64,000 nt of DNA from Micromonospora sp. HNM0581 (lineage in GTDB: Bacteria > Actinomycetota > Actinomycetes > Mycobacteriales > Micromonosporaceae), in the NCBI RefSeq assembly GCF_012726175.1, contig NZ_JAASAD010000005.1, forward strand, positions 124,001 through 188,000, in the 5' to 3' direction. Made by a program: the position numbers and the translations under genes. Shown here in pieces: positions 1 to 12,968 of the stretch. The notes under the pieces are model-generated. The model saw only the letters and a list, made by a program, of their open reading frames with translations, searched no databases and had not been told where the DNA came from. How positions within the stretch are numbered: position 1 is the first letter of the stretch; each line of letters begins with the position of its first letter.

Positions 1-263
1 TCGTTTGCTGGACGGCGACCGCTGGCTTCTCCACGTGTGGGACACCTCCTCTCGCCGCCTGCCTTCGATGCCGGCGTGAAAGCCGTTAAACAGCACTATG
101 GAGTACACAACAAGCCAATGTGGCAGAACAGTCAAAGTAAGGAATGTTCGAATTGTTATCGTCGTGGGGTATCAACGGCAAATATGGAAGAATACGGCTT
201 ACGGGGCCAGTGCCCGCCCGATGAGAAGTCGCCTCAACCATCCTGTCGTCGAGGAGTTTCGCG
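1..263. other. Upstream flank, no gene recognised
   Basis: Short open frames on both strands here lack recognisable protein similarity and look like noise. Bases from about 95 to 205 are clearly more AT-rich than the surroundings, which fits a promoter region for the epimerase gene that follows. A GAGGAG ribosome-binding site sits at about 249-254. Confidence 0.4.
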
Positions 264-1355
264 ATGGACGATCCGTCGACCGTGGTCACGCCGTCGCCAC
301 CGCAGGGTGCGGCTCCGCGTCGGGTGCTGGTGACCGGCGGTGCCGGATTCATCGGCAGCCACGTCGTGTCACACCTGCTGCTGACGTGTTCCCAGGTCAG
401 GGTGCTCGACGACTTTTCCACCGGCCGGATCGAAAATCTCGCCGAGGCCATGCGGCGTGGGCTGACGGCGTCCGATGTGTTTCGCGGCGATGTCCGCACC
501 GCCCAGGCGGCCGAGATGATCGGTCGGTGGCGACCCGATGTCGTGGTGCATCTCGCAGGTCAGAGCAGTCTGCCTGCCGCTCGACGTTCTCCTCTGTTCG
601 ACGCTGACGTGAACATCCTCGGGACCGTCAACATTGCCGATGCCTGCGTGCGCGGGGGTGTTCGGTTGCTCGTCCATGCGGCCAGCAGCGCCGTCTACGG
701 CGAGCCTGGACCGGACAGCCTCCCCCTCGGGGAGGACCACCCGCTGGCGGCAACGAACCCGTACGGCATCAGCAAGGCCGTGGGGGTCCACTACCTGGAC
801 TGGTACCGGCGTGAACATGGTCTGACCTATACCGCTCTGGCCTTCGGTAACGTCTACGGCCCGCCGCCGGTCCACGGTGGCGCCAGTGTGGTGGCCCTGC
901 TGACGGAGGCGTTGCTGGACGGTCGCCTGCCGACCATCCACGGCGACGGCGAGCAGACCCGCGACTTCGTCCATGTCGTCGACGTCGCCGCAGCGGTGGT
1001 TCGTGCCTGCCAGTGCCCCGGTGCGGGGCTGGTGAACATCGCCACCGGTCGGCAGACCAGTATCAACGACCTCTACCGTGTGGCGCGTACCGTGCTCGGT
1101 GTCGAAGCGGAGGCACACCACGTTCCGCATCCCCATCCGCTGGAGGTTCGCCGGATGGCACTCGACACCAGCAAGGCGATGACCCATCTCGGCTGGCATT
1201 CGACGATCGGGCTGACCGAGGGGGTGCGGCTCACTGTCGAGGAGGCACGGCGCCGTCGCTTCGGGTACACCGCACCCGAAGCGGCCACATCAGGTGCTGT
1301 CGGTGGGTGCCGGCCGCTGACGTCGTGCCAGCTCGCCCGACAGCCCCCACCCTAA
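264..1355 (+). CDS. NAD-dependent epimerase/dehydratase (extended SDR, UDP-glucose 4-epimerase type)
   Basis: Predicted cytosolic nucleotide-sugar epimerase or dehydratase, 363 residues. The N-terminal Rossmann glycine motif GGAGFIG is at residues 25-31, and DDFSTG at 49-54 is typical of UDP-galactose/glucuronate epimerases. The catalytic triad is visible as the SS pair at 141-142 (ASSAVYG), Tyr167 and Lys171 (YGISK). The family average is 310-340 residues; the extra length is at both ends, and the last 40 residues are Ala/Pro-rich without similarity. The ATG is preceded by GAGGAG. No other sugar genes adjoin it, so the substrate cannot be assigned; it could feed cell-wall glycan or glycolipid synthesis. 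Confidence 0.88.
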   Translation: MDDPSTVVTPSPPQGAAPRRVLVTGGAGFIGSHVVSHLLLTCSQVRVLDDFSTGRIENLAEAMRRGLTASDVFRGDVRTAQAAEMIGRWRPDVVVHLAGQSSLPAARRSPLFDADVNILGTVNIADACVRGGVRLLVHAASSAVYGEPGPDSLPLGEDHPLAATNPYGISKAVGVHYLDWYRREHGLTYTALAFGNVYGPPPVHGGASVVALLTEALLDGRLPTIHGDGEQTRDFVHVVDVAAAVVRACQCPGAGLVNIATGRQTSINDLYRVARTVLGVEAEAHHVPHPHPLEVRRMALDTSKAMTHLGWHSTIGLTEGVRLTVEEARRRRFGYTAPEAATSGAVGGCRPLTSCQLARQPPP

Positions 1356-1356
1356 A

Positions 1357-1372
1357 CCTAGTGTCCTAGGAC
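1357..1372. promoter_or_regulatory. Palindrome, candidate operator
   Basis: The 10-bp perfect palindrome GTCCTAGGAC (1363-1372) overlaps a second inverted repeat, CCTAG-N4-CTAGG (1357-1370). It lies directly after the epimerase stop and 127 bases before the MFS start. Such a site would suit a GntR- or TetR-like repressor, but no regulator gene is adjacent, so a regulatory role is inference. Confidence 0.3.
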
Positions 1373-1498
1373 GCCATGCGAGGTGTGAACGCCCACTACC
1401 GAGCAGAGACCAGCGGTGAAGAATTCGCGCGGTTTGGTGACACACACCTCAGCCCACTGCCCATCAAGATGATCTACGGTGGCAGTCGAGGAGCGCAG

Positions 1499-2695
1499 AT
1501 GACGTCACGACCGGGGGTGCAGCGAGCGCTGATCGCTGCCGTCCAGGTGCTCGGCCTGGCAGTGTGGTTCTCGGCCTCCGCCGTGGTGCCGGCGCTGCGG
1601 GAGTCGTGGCAGATCAGCGCGGCCGCGTCCGTGTGGCTCACCGCGTCCGTCCAGCTGGGGTTCGTGGTCGGTGCGGTGACCTCGACGGTGCTGAACCTGG
1701 CCGACCGGATGAGGCCACAGCTCCTGATGGCCGCCTGTGCCATGTTGGCCGCGGTGTGCACCGGTGCCTTCGCCACCGCCGTCGACGGGCTGGCGGGTGC
1801 GATCCCGCTGCGCTTCCTTACCGGCGTCTTCCTGGCCGGGGTGTACCCGGTCGGCATGAAGTTGACCGGCTCCTGGGCGCCTCCGGCCCGTCGCGGGTTC
1901 GCGTTCGGCGTCATGATCGGAGCACTGACGCTCGGTTCGGCGTTGCCGCACCTGATCGGCGGGCTGGGAGACCTGCCGTGGCGGGCGGTGATGGGTACCG
2001 CGGCGGTCTGCGCCTTCGTCGGTGCGGTGGTGGCCGTGACACTGGTGCGGGAAGGTCCACAGTTCGCTACCGGTCCGCCACCGCGTCCGTATCCCCGGTA
2101 TGCCCTGGCGATGTTCCGTCAGCGTGGCCCCCGACTGGTGAACCTGGGTTATTTCGGGCACATGTGGGAGCTGTACGCGCTGTGGACCTGGCTGCCCAGC
2201 TTCCTGATCGCGGGGGCGGCGGCGCGGGTGGGCCGAGACCAGGTGAACGTCAGTCTGCTCGCGTTCCTGGCGATCGGTGTCGCCGGTGTCGCCGGTTGCC
2301 TCGCCGGCGGCTGGGCCGCCGACCGGTTCGGCCGGCCCCGGGCGGCGGTCACCGCCCTCGCGGTGAGCGGGGCGTGTTGCCTGATCTCACCCCTGTTCTT
2401 CACCGCGCCGCCCGGTGCCGTCGTGCTTCTGGGCGTGGTGTGGGGTGCGGCGGTCATCGCGGACTCGGGTGTCTTCTCCACCGCGTTGAGTGAGGTGACC
2501 GACAAGCGGTACGTCGGAACGGCGCTGACCGCGCAGACGGCCATCGGGTTCGCGTTGACGGTCGTCACCATCCAGCTCGTGCCCGTGCTGGCCGGGGCGG
2601 TCGGCTGGCGTTGGGCGTTCCTGCTGCTGGTCCCGGGCCCGCTGGTCGGCGCGTTGGCGATGGGCGCGTTCGGCCGTCAGGTCGCGCGCGGCTGA
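1499..2695 (+). CDS. MFS transporter
   Basis: Integral membrane secondary transporter of the major facilitator superfamily, 399 residues with about 12 hydrophobic segments. The loop between TM2 and TM3 carries a weak NLADRM version of motif A, and the second half contains the repeat of it (AADRFGRPRA). An in-frame ATG exists at 1376, but the 41 residues it would add are hydrophilic and unlike the family. The ATG at 1499 has GAGGAG seven bases upstream and puts TM1 immediately at the N-terminus, so that start is chosen. Substrate unknown; a drug or metabolite exporter or a CynX-like carrier would both fit. Confidence 0.87.
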   Translation: MTSRPGVQRALIAAVQVLGLAVWFSASAVVPALRESWQISAAASVWLTASVQLGFVVGAVTSTVLNLADRMRPQLLMAACAMLAAVCTGAFATAVDGLAGAIPLRFLTGVFLAGVYPVGMKLTGSWAPPARRGFAFGVMIGALTLGSALPHLIGGLGDLPWRAVMGTAAVCAFVGAVVAVTLVREGPQFATGPPPRPYPRYALAMFRQRGPRLVNLGYFGHMWELYALWTWLPSFLIAGAAARVGRDQVNVSLLAFLAIGVAGVAGCLAGGWAADRFGRPRAAVTALAVSGACCLISPLFFTAPPGAVVLLGVVWGAAVIADSGVFSTALSEVTDKRYVGTALTAQTAIGFALTVVTIQLVPVLAGAVGWRWAFLLLVPGPLVGALAMGAFGRQVARG

Positions 2696-2795
2696 CCAGG
2701 CGGGCGCTGACGGGTGACTCCGGGGTGCACCGCCGGTCGCTGGCCCAGAAGGACAAATCCACCATATCGGGCGGCTGTCCGCGCAGAATGGCCAG

Positions 2796-4091
2796 GTGAG
2801 TGCTCCACCGTTGTTGCGTCGATCGCGTTGGCTGCGGTCGGTCATGCCAGGATCCCGCGTCACCCGGCTGGAGCTGTTCTTCGACCTGATCTTCGTCTTC
2901 GCCTTCCTCAACGTGGCGGATCTCGTGTCCGCGCAGGTGACCGCGCAGTCACTGCTGTCCGGTGTGGTGGTGCTCGCCCTGCTCTGGTGGTGCTGGACGA
3001 CGTTCGCTTCGCTGGGAAACGTGGTCCGCGCCGACCACGGCCTGCTTCCCGTCTTCGGATTCGGCATCATGGCGGCCACTTTCGTGCTGGCCATCGCCAT
3101 CCCGCAGGCGTTTCTCAACCAGCCGGACGACCTGACCGGCCCGGTGGTGTTCGCCGGCGCCTACCTGGCCCTGCGCGCCCTGACCCAGATCGCCTTCCTG
3201 TGGGCACTCAGCGCTGCCGGTCGTCGCCGGTGGACTCTGGTGATGATCACCGCACCAGCGGTGGTGGCTGCCACGTTCATCGGATTCGCGGCTACCGCCA
3301 GGTGGTGGGTGCCCGAGGAGAACGTCGTCGACGTACGCCTCGTGCTGTGGACGGCCGCGCTACTGGTCGAGTACTCGGTCGGCCTGTTCCTGCCGTATGC
3401 CCGGTGGGCCGTGGCGTCCGCCGGGCACTGGGCGGAGCGGCATGCGCTGATCGTCATCATCGCTCTCGGGGAGGCCGTCATCTCGCTGGGACTCGGCCCG
3501 GGGCAGTCCGATCTGCTGACACTCACCGTACCGGTGATCATCAGTTCCGTACTGGGCATCGCGTTGTTGGCCGTCCTGTGGTGGTTGCACTTCGACGCGC
3601 TGTTGCCGAGCGTCGAGCAGGCCATGCACGGCACCCGTGGCCCGGAGCGGGTCACGCTCGCACGTGACGTTTTCACCTACCTGCACTTCGCGGTCGTCGT
3701 GGGCATCGTCGGAGTCGCTCTCGGACTGAAGCTCGTCACCGAGGCGGTGGCCACGCCGGAGGACGAGAACCTGTCCCGCCCCGCGGTCGCCGTTCTGTAC
3801 GGCGGGGTCGTCCTCTATCTGCTGGCAGGTGTGGCTGTCGTCCTGCGCACATTCCGGCGGCTGCGGTCCAGCACGCTGGTGTTGGCGGTCCTGATCGGTC
3901 TGCTGATGATGCCGGCGGCCGTGCTGAACCCGCTTGTCTCGCTGTTCCTGCTGGTAGTGGCGGGTGTGGCACTCGTGATCGTGCAACGCTTCAGCGGCGC
4001 CCGCGCGCGGGCGCGGGTCAAGGCGTCCATTCGTGCGGAGGAGCGGGTGGTCGAGGAGGCGGTCAGCGCGTGGCACCGTGGACATCTGTGA
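2796..4091 (+). CDS. Low temperature requirement protein A (LtrA) family membrane protein
   Basis: The 431-residue polytopic membrane protein has the LtrA hallmark near residue 25, VTRLELFFDLIFVFAF, followed by WWTFASLGN-like and W-R-rich loop motifs. About 11-12 hydrophobic segments run to residue 410, and the tail is charged (RAEERVVEEAV). The family was named for growth at low temperature in Listeria; its biochemical role is not established. The GTG start has only a weak ribosome-binding site. The gene stands alone between the MFS gene and the convergent protease gene. Confidence 0.85.
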   Translation: MSAPPLLRRSRWLRSVMPGSRVTRLELFFDLIFVFAFLNVADLVSAQVTAQSLLSGVVVLALLWWCWTTFASLGNVVRADHGLLPVFGFGIMAATFVLAIAIPQAFLNQPDDLTGPVVFAGAYLALRALTQIAFLWALSAAGRRRWTLVMITAPAVVAATFIGFAATARWWVPEENVVDVRLVLWTAALLVEYSVGLFLPYARWAVASAGHWAERHALIVIIALGEAVISLGLGPGQSDLLTLTVPVIISSVLGIALLAVLWWLHFDALLPSVEQAMHGTRGPERVTLARDVFTYLHFAVVVGIVGVALGLKLVTEAVATPEDENLSRPAVAVLYGGVVLYLLAGVAVVLRTFRRLRSSTLVLAVLIGLLMMPAAVLNPLVSLFLLVVAGVALVIVQRFSGARARARVKASIRAEERVVEEAVSAWHRGHL

Positions 4092-4316
4092 CCGTGCGGC
4101 AGGTGGGGCACCATCGTCTGGGCGCGGGCGGCCTCGTGGCGTCACGTGGCTTCGCGTGGGCAGGGGCGAGCCAGGTGCGGGCGACCTCGGAATTCTGGAT
4201 CGCCCATGTGGGTCGGATGCCCGCGACAGTGATCCCGCGTCGCCTCGTGTCCACCGAGGACGCCGAGACGCTACGTGAACATCTGGTTGGTCGGGGGGCT
4301 GCTCCACTCGTGAACA

Positions 4317-4351
4317 GCGGCGGGGTGCGGATCCGGTCCGCACCCCGCCGC
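4317..4351 (-). terminator. Rho-independent-like hairpin after the protease gene
   Basis: A perfect 15-bp GC-rich stem (4317-4331 with 4337-4351) closes a five-base TCCGG loop. It starts 16 bases past the protease stop codon. There is no U-tract, as is usual for actinobacterial terminators. Because the LtrA-like gene converges on it, it may act on both strands. Confidence 0.75.
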
Positions 4352-4366
4352 CGTGTCGCGCGGGAA

Positions 4367-5845
<1,479 letters not shown>

Positions 5846-6216
5846 CTATTGCCTCCTGTGACAAGGCGGCGCTTAACGGGGGTGCGCCGCGACCGGGGCG
5901 GGACGGCCCGCTGCGCTCCGCCCTCGGGGTTGGGCGACGGTACTGCGGGCGCCAGAGCCCGTTGACCTGGCCGGTGCCGTTGCCGGGCGCCTCGGCGGGG
6001 CGTCAGCCTGATCAGGTGGGCCACCGCCAACCTAACCCGAATACGATAGAGGTAGATCTATATCACTTCGCTCATATCAAGGCCAGCGCGTCTCGTATTT
6101 CCTGGTCGTGCCGCGGTCCGGGGGCGGTTTCAATCTTGACAAGTTCCACACAGGTGCCACCCAGCTCGGGACGGTCACGAAATTCAGCTGACGACGCAAA
6201 CGCCATGTCCTGCCCC
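5846..6216. other. Intergenic region with two palindromes
   Basis: No gene is supported here. The left end holds the protease ribosome-binding site and presumably its promoter. CCTGATCAGG (6007-6016) and TAGATCTA (6053-6060) are perfect palindromes, the second within an unusually AT-rich patch at 6040-6080. The patch could carry promoters for the protease or for the decayed gene to the right. A minus-strand open frame across 6072-6362 shows no recognisable family and overlaps the hydrolase remnant. Confidence 0.4.
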
Positions 6217-6794
6217 GGCGACATCGCGGTCGTGGCGTACGACCTGGGCAACGACCATGTCTTCACCGACCCCCCACACTGGCCGTACGAGTCGGAGATC
6301 AAAGCGGTGGTGCACCATCCCGTGCGACTCAGCGGCAGCGCACCGATGATCGTCCCCTGCACGCCTCAACAGCTGACCTGCTCCTCCGCCGACGAGCGGG
6401 ACTGGCAGTGGCCTTGCCCATCGGGAGTGCAGCCGTACCCCAGTCACCGGGGGTACGGCCACCTGGGGCGAGCCCTCGCCCGGGACGGGTTCGTCGTGGT
6501 GTCCGTCAGCCGGACACGGGCCGGCCGGTCCGCACCGATTTCCGAGGCCGGGTGGACCTGACCCGGGTGGGCGCCATGGGGCGTTCCCTGGCCGGTGAGG
6601 GTGTGATGTACCAGGCCGTGGACGTCAACCGGGCCGAGTTGCCGGCGGGCGTACGCAACGGTGGCGTGGTGCCGGTGGCCGCCCCGGGCGCGCCAGCGGC
6701 TTCGATGTCCAGGTGACCCGGCTTCCGGTCGCCGTGCTGTCCAGCGAGTGCTGGGGACGGCGGGGCCGGGAGTACTTCGACCTGGCGTCGGAGG
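6217..6794 (+). pseudogene. Remnant of an alpha/beta-hydrolase gene, frame-broken
   Basis: Three pieces of one hydrolase family are found in three different plus-strand frames. Bases 6217-6511 encode a beta-sandwich-like start and the SHRGYGHLGRALARDGFVVV segment, where the family usually has SYRGYDYLG and ASHGYVVVS. Bases 6540-6684 encode GRVDLTRVGAMGRSLAGEGV, which corresponds to the nucleophile elbow MGHSRGGEGV with His and Arg-Gly altered. Bases 6722-6794 encode LPVAVLSSECWGRRGREYFD, matching the acid-residue region. The stretch between the first two pieces is also too short, so tens of residues are deleted. No single frame can give a functional enzyme. Confidence 0.7.
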
Positions 6795-6923
6795 ATCCGG
6801 AGGCCGTCGCGTTCCTGGTCCGGCTGGCGAGGGGTAAGGAGGATGCCGGTCCTCGACGGCACCCGACCGGCAGCCGGTGTCGAGACAGTCATCGAGACCG
6901 CTCCCTGAGCTGCGCGTACCGGC

Positions 6924-7766
6924 TCACCGAGGCCGTGGTCCGGCGGGTCGGGATCGGGTGGCGGAGCGTCCGTCGGCGTCGGTGGAGGCCGTGCCCTGGC
7001 CGGGGCGGCGGGTCAGGACCCGGGGGCCGGAGGCGGTGATCGCGACCGTGTGCTCGGAGTGGGCGGTGCGGGAGCCGTCGGCCGACCGGATCGTCCAGCC
7101 GTCCCTGTCGTATCGGATCTTGTCGGTGGAGTGGCACAGCCAGGGCTCGATGGCTATGGTCAGGCCGGGGTCGAGTCTCAGGCCGCGACGGGGACGGCCA
7201 CTGTTGGCCACGTGCGGGGCCTCGTGCATGGTGCGCCCGATGCCGTGGCCGCCGAATTCGCCGTTGACCCGGTAGCCGTAGGCCTGGGCGACCTCGCCGA
7301 TCGCGGCCGAGACGTCGCCCAGGCGACCGCCGGGCCGGGCGGCGGTGATGGCAGCCTCCAACGCGACCTCGGTGGCCTCGATCAACCGTACGTCGGCCGG
7401 GTCCGGGGTGCCGACGATGATCGAGAGTGCGGAGTCGGCGACCCAGCCGTCGATGCCGACGGCCATGTCGATGCTGAGCAGGTCGCCGTCACGCAGGACG
7501 TAGTCGTGGGGGAGGCCGTGTAGTACCGCGTCGTTGACCGACAGGCACAGCACGTTGCGGAAGGGGCCGCGACCGAACGAGGGGGCGTAGTCCCAGTAGC
7601 AGGATTCCGCGCCGCGTTCGGTGATCCGGCGGCGGGCATGGTGCTCGATGTCCATCAGATTGACGCCGACCGCTGCGACGTCACTCAGCTCGGCGAGTAG
7701 TTCGCCGACGAACTGGCCGGTCACTGCCATCCGGTCGATCTCTTCGGCCGTTTTGAGTTCGATCAT
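6924..7766 (-). CDS. map: Type I methionine aminopeptidase
   Basis: Cytosolic metalloprotease that removes the initiator Met from nascent proteins. In its 280 residues all metal ligands are present: Asp100, Asp111, His174, Glu207 and Glu238, each exactly three positions beyond the Escherichia coli enzyme as I recall its numbering. The substrate-gating histidine lies in LHGLP at about 83. The last 30 residues (after VLTRRPGQG) are an unstructured basic tail. GGGAGG lies four bases before the ATG. Actinomycetes usually have other map copies near translation genes; this one stands divergent from an XRE regulator, so it may be an accessory, regulated copy. Confidence 0.93.
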   Translation of the reverse strand: MIELKTAEEIDRMAVTGQFVGELLAELSDVAAVGVNLMDIEHHARRRITERGAESCYWDYAPSFGRGPFRNVLCLSVNDAVLHGLPHDYVLRDGDLLSIDMAVGIDGWVADSALSIIVGTPDPADVRLIEATEVALEAAITAARPGGRLGDVSAAIGEVAQAYGYRVNGEFGGHGIGRTMHEAPHVANSGRPRRGLRLDPGLTIAIEPWLCHSTDKIRYDRDGWTIRSADGSRTAHSEHTVAITASGPRVLTRRPGQGTASTDADGRSATRSRPAGPRPR

Positions 7767-7785
7767 GATCCTCCCTCACCTGAGC

Positions 7786-7799
7786 GGTATTTTTATACC
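7786..7799. promoter_or_regulatory. Inverted repeat GGTAT-TTTT-ATACC, candidate operator
   Basis: A perfect 5-bp inverted repeat with a T4 spacer lies in the 74-base gap between the divergent map and XRE genes. Partial dyad symmetry extends outward (TGA on the left, TCA on the right). It is the only AT-rich stretch in the gap. The adjacent XRE protein is the obvious candidate to bind it and to control both genes; that is inference. Confidence 0.5.
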
Positions 7800-7840
7800 A
7801 CATCAGGGGTGGGGCCACCCGGGCGGGATAGTGTCTCCGC

Positions 7841-8107
7841 ATGGTGCGTCAACCACTCACCGCCGAACAGGTCGCCGCCGGCCAGCGCCTCGGAGCCGCT
7901 CTGCGGGTCGCTCGGGCCGGTCGTAGTCTCGTCGACGTGGCCCTGGCCGCCGGTATCTCTCCCGAGACCCTGCGCAAGATCGAGGCCGGCCGGCTGCCCG
8001 CACCGGCTTTCGGCACCGTGGTCCGTCTCAGTCATGCCCTGGACGTTCCCCTCGCCCACCTGGCTGAGGTCTGGCTGGCCGAACCGGCCGTCCGCCAGGC
8101 CTCCTGA
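7841..8107 (+). CDS. Small XRE-family helix-turn-helix regulator
   Basis: DNA-binding protein of 88 residues that is almost only a HTH_3 fold. It begins with a short lead and QRLGAALRVARAGRSL, then the recognition region DVALAAGISPETLRKIEAGR, then a helix LSHALDVPLAHLAEVW. No effector or dimerisation domain is visible. It is divergent from the aminopeptidase gene with the palindrome between them. TAGTGT at 7829-7834 sits six bases before the ATG and no ribosome-binding site is visible, so the mRNA may be leaderless. Confidence 0.85.
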   Translation: MVRQPLTAEQVAAGQRLGAALRVARAGRSLVDVALAAGISPETLRKIEAGRLPAPAFGTVVRLSHALDVPLAHLAEVWLAEPAVRQAS

Positions 8108-8412
8108 CGCCACCGCAGCGCGTCATCCGTGGCTACCGTGGTCGCCGCCGGACCACCGGCACGGAGCGACCATCCCGGCAGCCGGTGAGTCGCGGGGCAC
8201 CCGGGTCACGACCTCACGGCCGGGATGAAGCCCGCCCCGCGAACGTGTGACGGCCGTGTGACATCGCGGGTTGCTGCCGGCCAACTGGTCGAATGGTGGT
8301 TTTCCCGTCTCCGGCCGGGGGTAGCGCGATAGTCGACCAGGGCGGTGACGGCAGGTTCCGCCGACTCGACACCCCTTCGGGGGTGCGCGACCGGAGCGGG
8401 AGGTTGTAGCTC
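8108..8412 (+). other. 5' region of the kinase gene with a UUCG hairpin
   Basis: No gene is supported in these 305 bases. At 8370-8385, CACCCC-TTCG-GGGGTG forms a perfect 6-bp stem closed by the very stable UUCG tetraloop, 13 bases before the GGGAGG ribosome-binding site (8398-8403). GATAGT at about 8328-8333 could be a -10 element, which would place the hairpin in the leader RNA of the kinase gene. A leader function is inference. Confidence 0.4.
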
Positions 8413-10176
8413 GTGCGATGCCTACAGCGGCGTTACCGGCTCGACGAACCGGTCGGCCGCGGTGGCATGGCCACCGTCTGGCGCGGCTACGATCTGCGGC
8501 TGCAGCGCACCGTGGCGGTGAAGTTGCTGTCGGCGCCGCTCCTGGGAGACCCGGCGGCCCGCGACCGCATCCGGCGCGAGGCGTTGGCCGCCGCGCGGCT
8601 GGACCATCCCGGCGTCGCCCGGGTCTACGACTACGGTGAGCAACGGCACCTGACCCGGACGCCCACCCCGTTCCTGGTGATGGAGTTCGTGGCCGGTTCG
8701 ACACTGGCCGCCCGCCTACGGTCCGCCGGTCCGCTGCCCCCGGACGAGGTGCTGCGTCTCGGTGAGCAGGTGGCGGAGGCACTTGCCGCCGCACACGAGC
8801 AGGGCATCGTGCACCGGGACGTCAAGCCCGGAAACATCATGCTCACCGATAGTGGTGTGAAGGTGGTCGACTTCGGTATCGCGGCCGGCGCGGGGGAGGA
8901 CCCGGTCGAGCCGGACGGCCAGCTCTGGGGTACCCCGAGCTATCTGCCGCCGGAGCTGACCGCCGGAGCGGAGGCGGTGCCGGCCGGCGACGTGTTCGCT
9001 CTCGGTGTCGTGCTCACCGAGTGCCTCACCGGCCGGGCGGTACGGCGGTCCCCGCACGAACCGGTGTCCGTCCCTGCCGTCGAGGGACTGCCCACCTCCC
9101 GCGCGGACCTGATCGGCCGGTGTCTGGCGACCGACCCGGGCCGGCGTCCCGGCGCAGCCGAACTCGCCGAGGCCCTGGGCAAGGCGAGCATGACCGTGCG
9201 GGCGGCATCGGTGTCACCGCCCGCCGCAGCCGCCGTGCCCGGCCGGGGAGTCACCGAACCCACCAGGCCGGTCGGTGCGCCCGCCCGGCGGCCGGAGGTG
9301 GCCGGGCGCCGGCGGGGGTTGCTGGTCGCCGCACCCGCCGCCGCGGCTGCCGCCCTGGTCGGGATCCTGCCGGGACTGCTCGCCGCTGAGGAGGGCTCGG
9401 CGGACCCGCCGTCCATCGAGGCCGGCTGCACCGTGCAGTACCGGGCCCAGCAGTCGGCCGACGGACGGTTCGTGGCGCAGATCAGCGTGACGGGTACCGG
9501 ACGGCCCGCGAGTGGGACACAGGCGCTGACCTTCACCCTGCCGGCCAGCCAGCGCCTTCTCGACGTGCGGGGCGTCGCCTGGACACACGACGAGCAACGG
9601 GTCGCCCTGCGGCTGGGTGACCCCTCGCGACCGGGCACGAATGTGACGGCGACCCTGCACGGCCGCGTCGAGTCCGGTGGGCATGAGCCCCCGGAGCGGT
9701 TCAGCCTGGCGGGTGTAACCTGCGAGCAGGCCGACACCCGGGTCCGAACTTCGGTGCTGGCCTCCGCGTCGGCCGAGCCCGCCGCCGCGCCCGTGCAGAC
9801 ACCCCGGCGTCGGTCGGGTACGACGGACCGGGACCGCACGGCTGCGAGCGGCGGTGGGGGCGGGGCGGGTCGACCCGAGGCGACAGCGTCAGCCGCGCCG
9901 GGCACCTCGGCGCCGGCTCCCTCGACACCGGCCACGTCCGGTTCACCAGCCGCTCCCGGCCCTTCGCTGACCGTCAGCCCCGCGCCCAGCGCCACCGCCA
10001 CGTCGAGTCCGTCGGTGACCCCGCCGCCGACGCAGTCCCCGCCGCCGGATCGGACTGCCGCACCGACCACGGAGCCTGCCGGGACCGCGACTCCCACTCC
10101 CGGGCAGAAGTCCCCCGCCACCGAGGTGACCTCCGCCACGCCGACGTCCTCGACCAACGGTGACACGGACACCTGA
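8413..10176 (+). CDS. Transmembrane Ser/Thr protein kinase (PknB type)
   Basis: Receptor-like kinase of 587 residues. The kinase domain spans about 8-258, with glycine loop GRGGMA (15-20), Lys37 (VAVKLL), catalytic HRDVKPGN (134-141) and DFG at 153-155. It is an RD kinase. One transmembrane helix follows at about 302-325. The outside part has a beta-sandwich-like domain (about 333-450, two cysteines) and a long Ser/Thr/Pro/Ala-rich tail that may span the cell wall. No PASTA repeats are present, so the ligand is not a predicted muropeptide. The GTG start has GGGAGG nine bases upstream. No phosphatase gene is nearby. Confidence 0.9.
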   Translation: MRCLQRRYRLDEPVGRGGMATVWRGYDLRLQRTVAVKLLSAPLLGDPAARDRIRREALAAARLDHPGVARVYDYGEQRHLTRTPTPFLVMEFVAGSTLAARLRSAGPLPPDEVLRLGEQVAEALAAAHEQGIVHRDVKPGNIMLTDSGVKVVDFGIAAGAGEDPVEPDGQLWGTPSYLPPELTAGAEAVPAGDVFALGVVLTECLTGRAVRRSPHEPVSVPAVEGLPTSRADLIGRCLATDPGRRPGAAELAEALGKASMTVRAASVSPPAAAAVPGRGVTEPTRPVGAPARRPEVAGRRRGLLVAAPAAAAAALVGILPGLLAAEEGSADPPSIEAGCTVQYRAQQSADGRFVAQISVTGTGRPASGTQALTFTLPASQRLLDVRGVAWTHDEQRVALRLGDPSRPGTNVTATLHGRVESGGHEPPERFSLAGVTCEQADTRVRTSVLASASAEPAAAPVQTPRRRSGTTDRDRTAASGGGGGAGRPEATASAAPGTSAPAPSTPATSGSPAAPGPSLTVSPAPSATATSSPSVTPPPTQSPPPDRTAAPTTEPAGTATPTPGQKSPATEVTSATPTSSTNGDTDT

Positions 10177-10188
10177 CCGCGCAGAAAC

Positions 10189-10218
10189 TTGATTCGTTCC
10201 AGAAGAGTCGGCTAGCGT
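10189..10218 (+). promoter_or_regulatory. Promoter of furA-katG
   Basis: TTGATT (10189-10194) and TAGCGT (10213-10218) are spaced by 18 bases and would start transcription at about 10226, on the ATG of furA. The AT-rich stretch CTTGATTCGTTCCAGAAG resembles the FurA operator known upstream of mycobacterial furA, so autorepression is likely. Both assignments are inference from the sequence. Confidence 0.6.
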
Positions 10219-10225
10219 GGTCGGC

Positions 10226-12954
<2,729 letters not shown>

Positions 12955-12968
12955 TCCGAGACGATCGA

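Noticed and set aside
6072..6362. Minus-strand 96-residue open frame
   Set aside because: Antisense to the hydrolase remnant, no recognisable motif, no convincing ribosome-binding site.
5962..6561. Continuous plus-strand reading frame of 199 codons treated as an intact gene
   Set aside because: Only the stretch from about 6217 to 6511 shows hydrolase similarity; the rest of the family continues in other frames, so it is part of a pseudogene.
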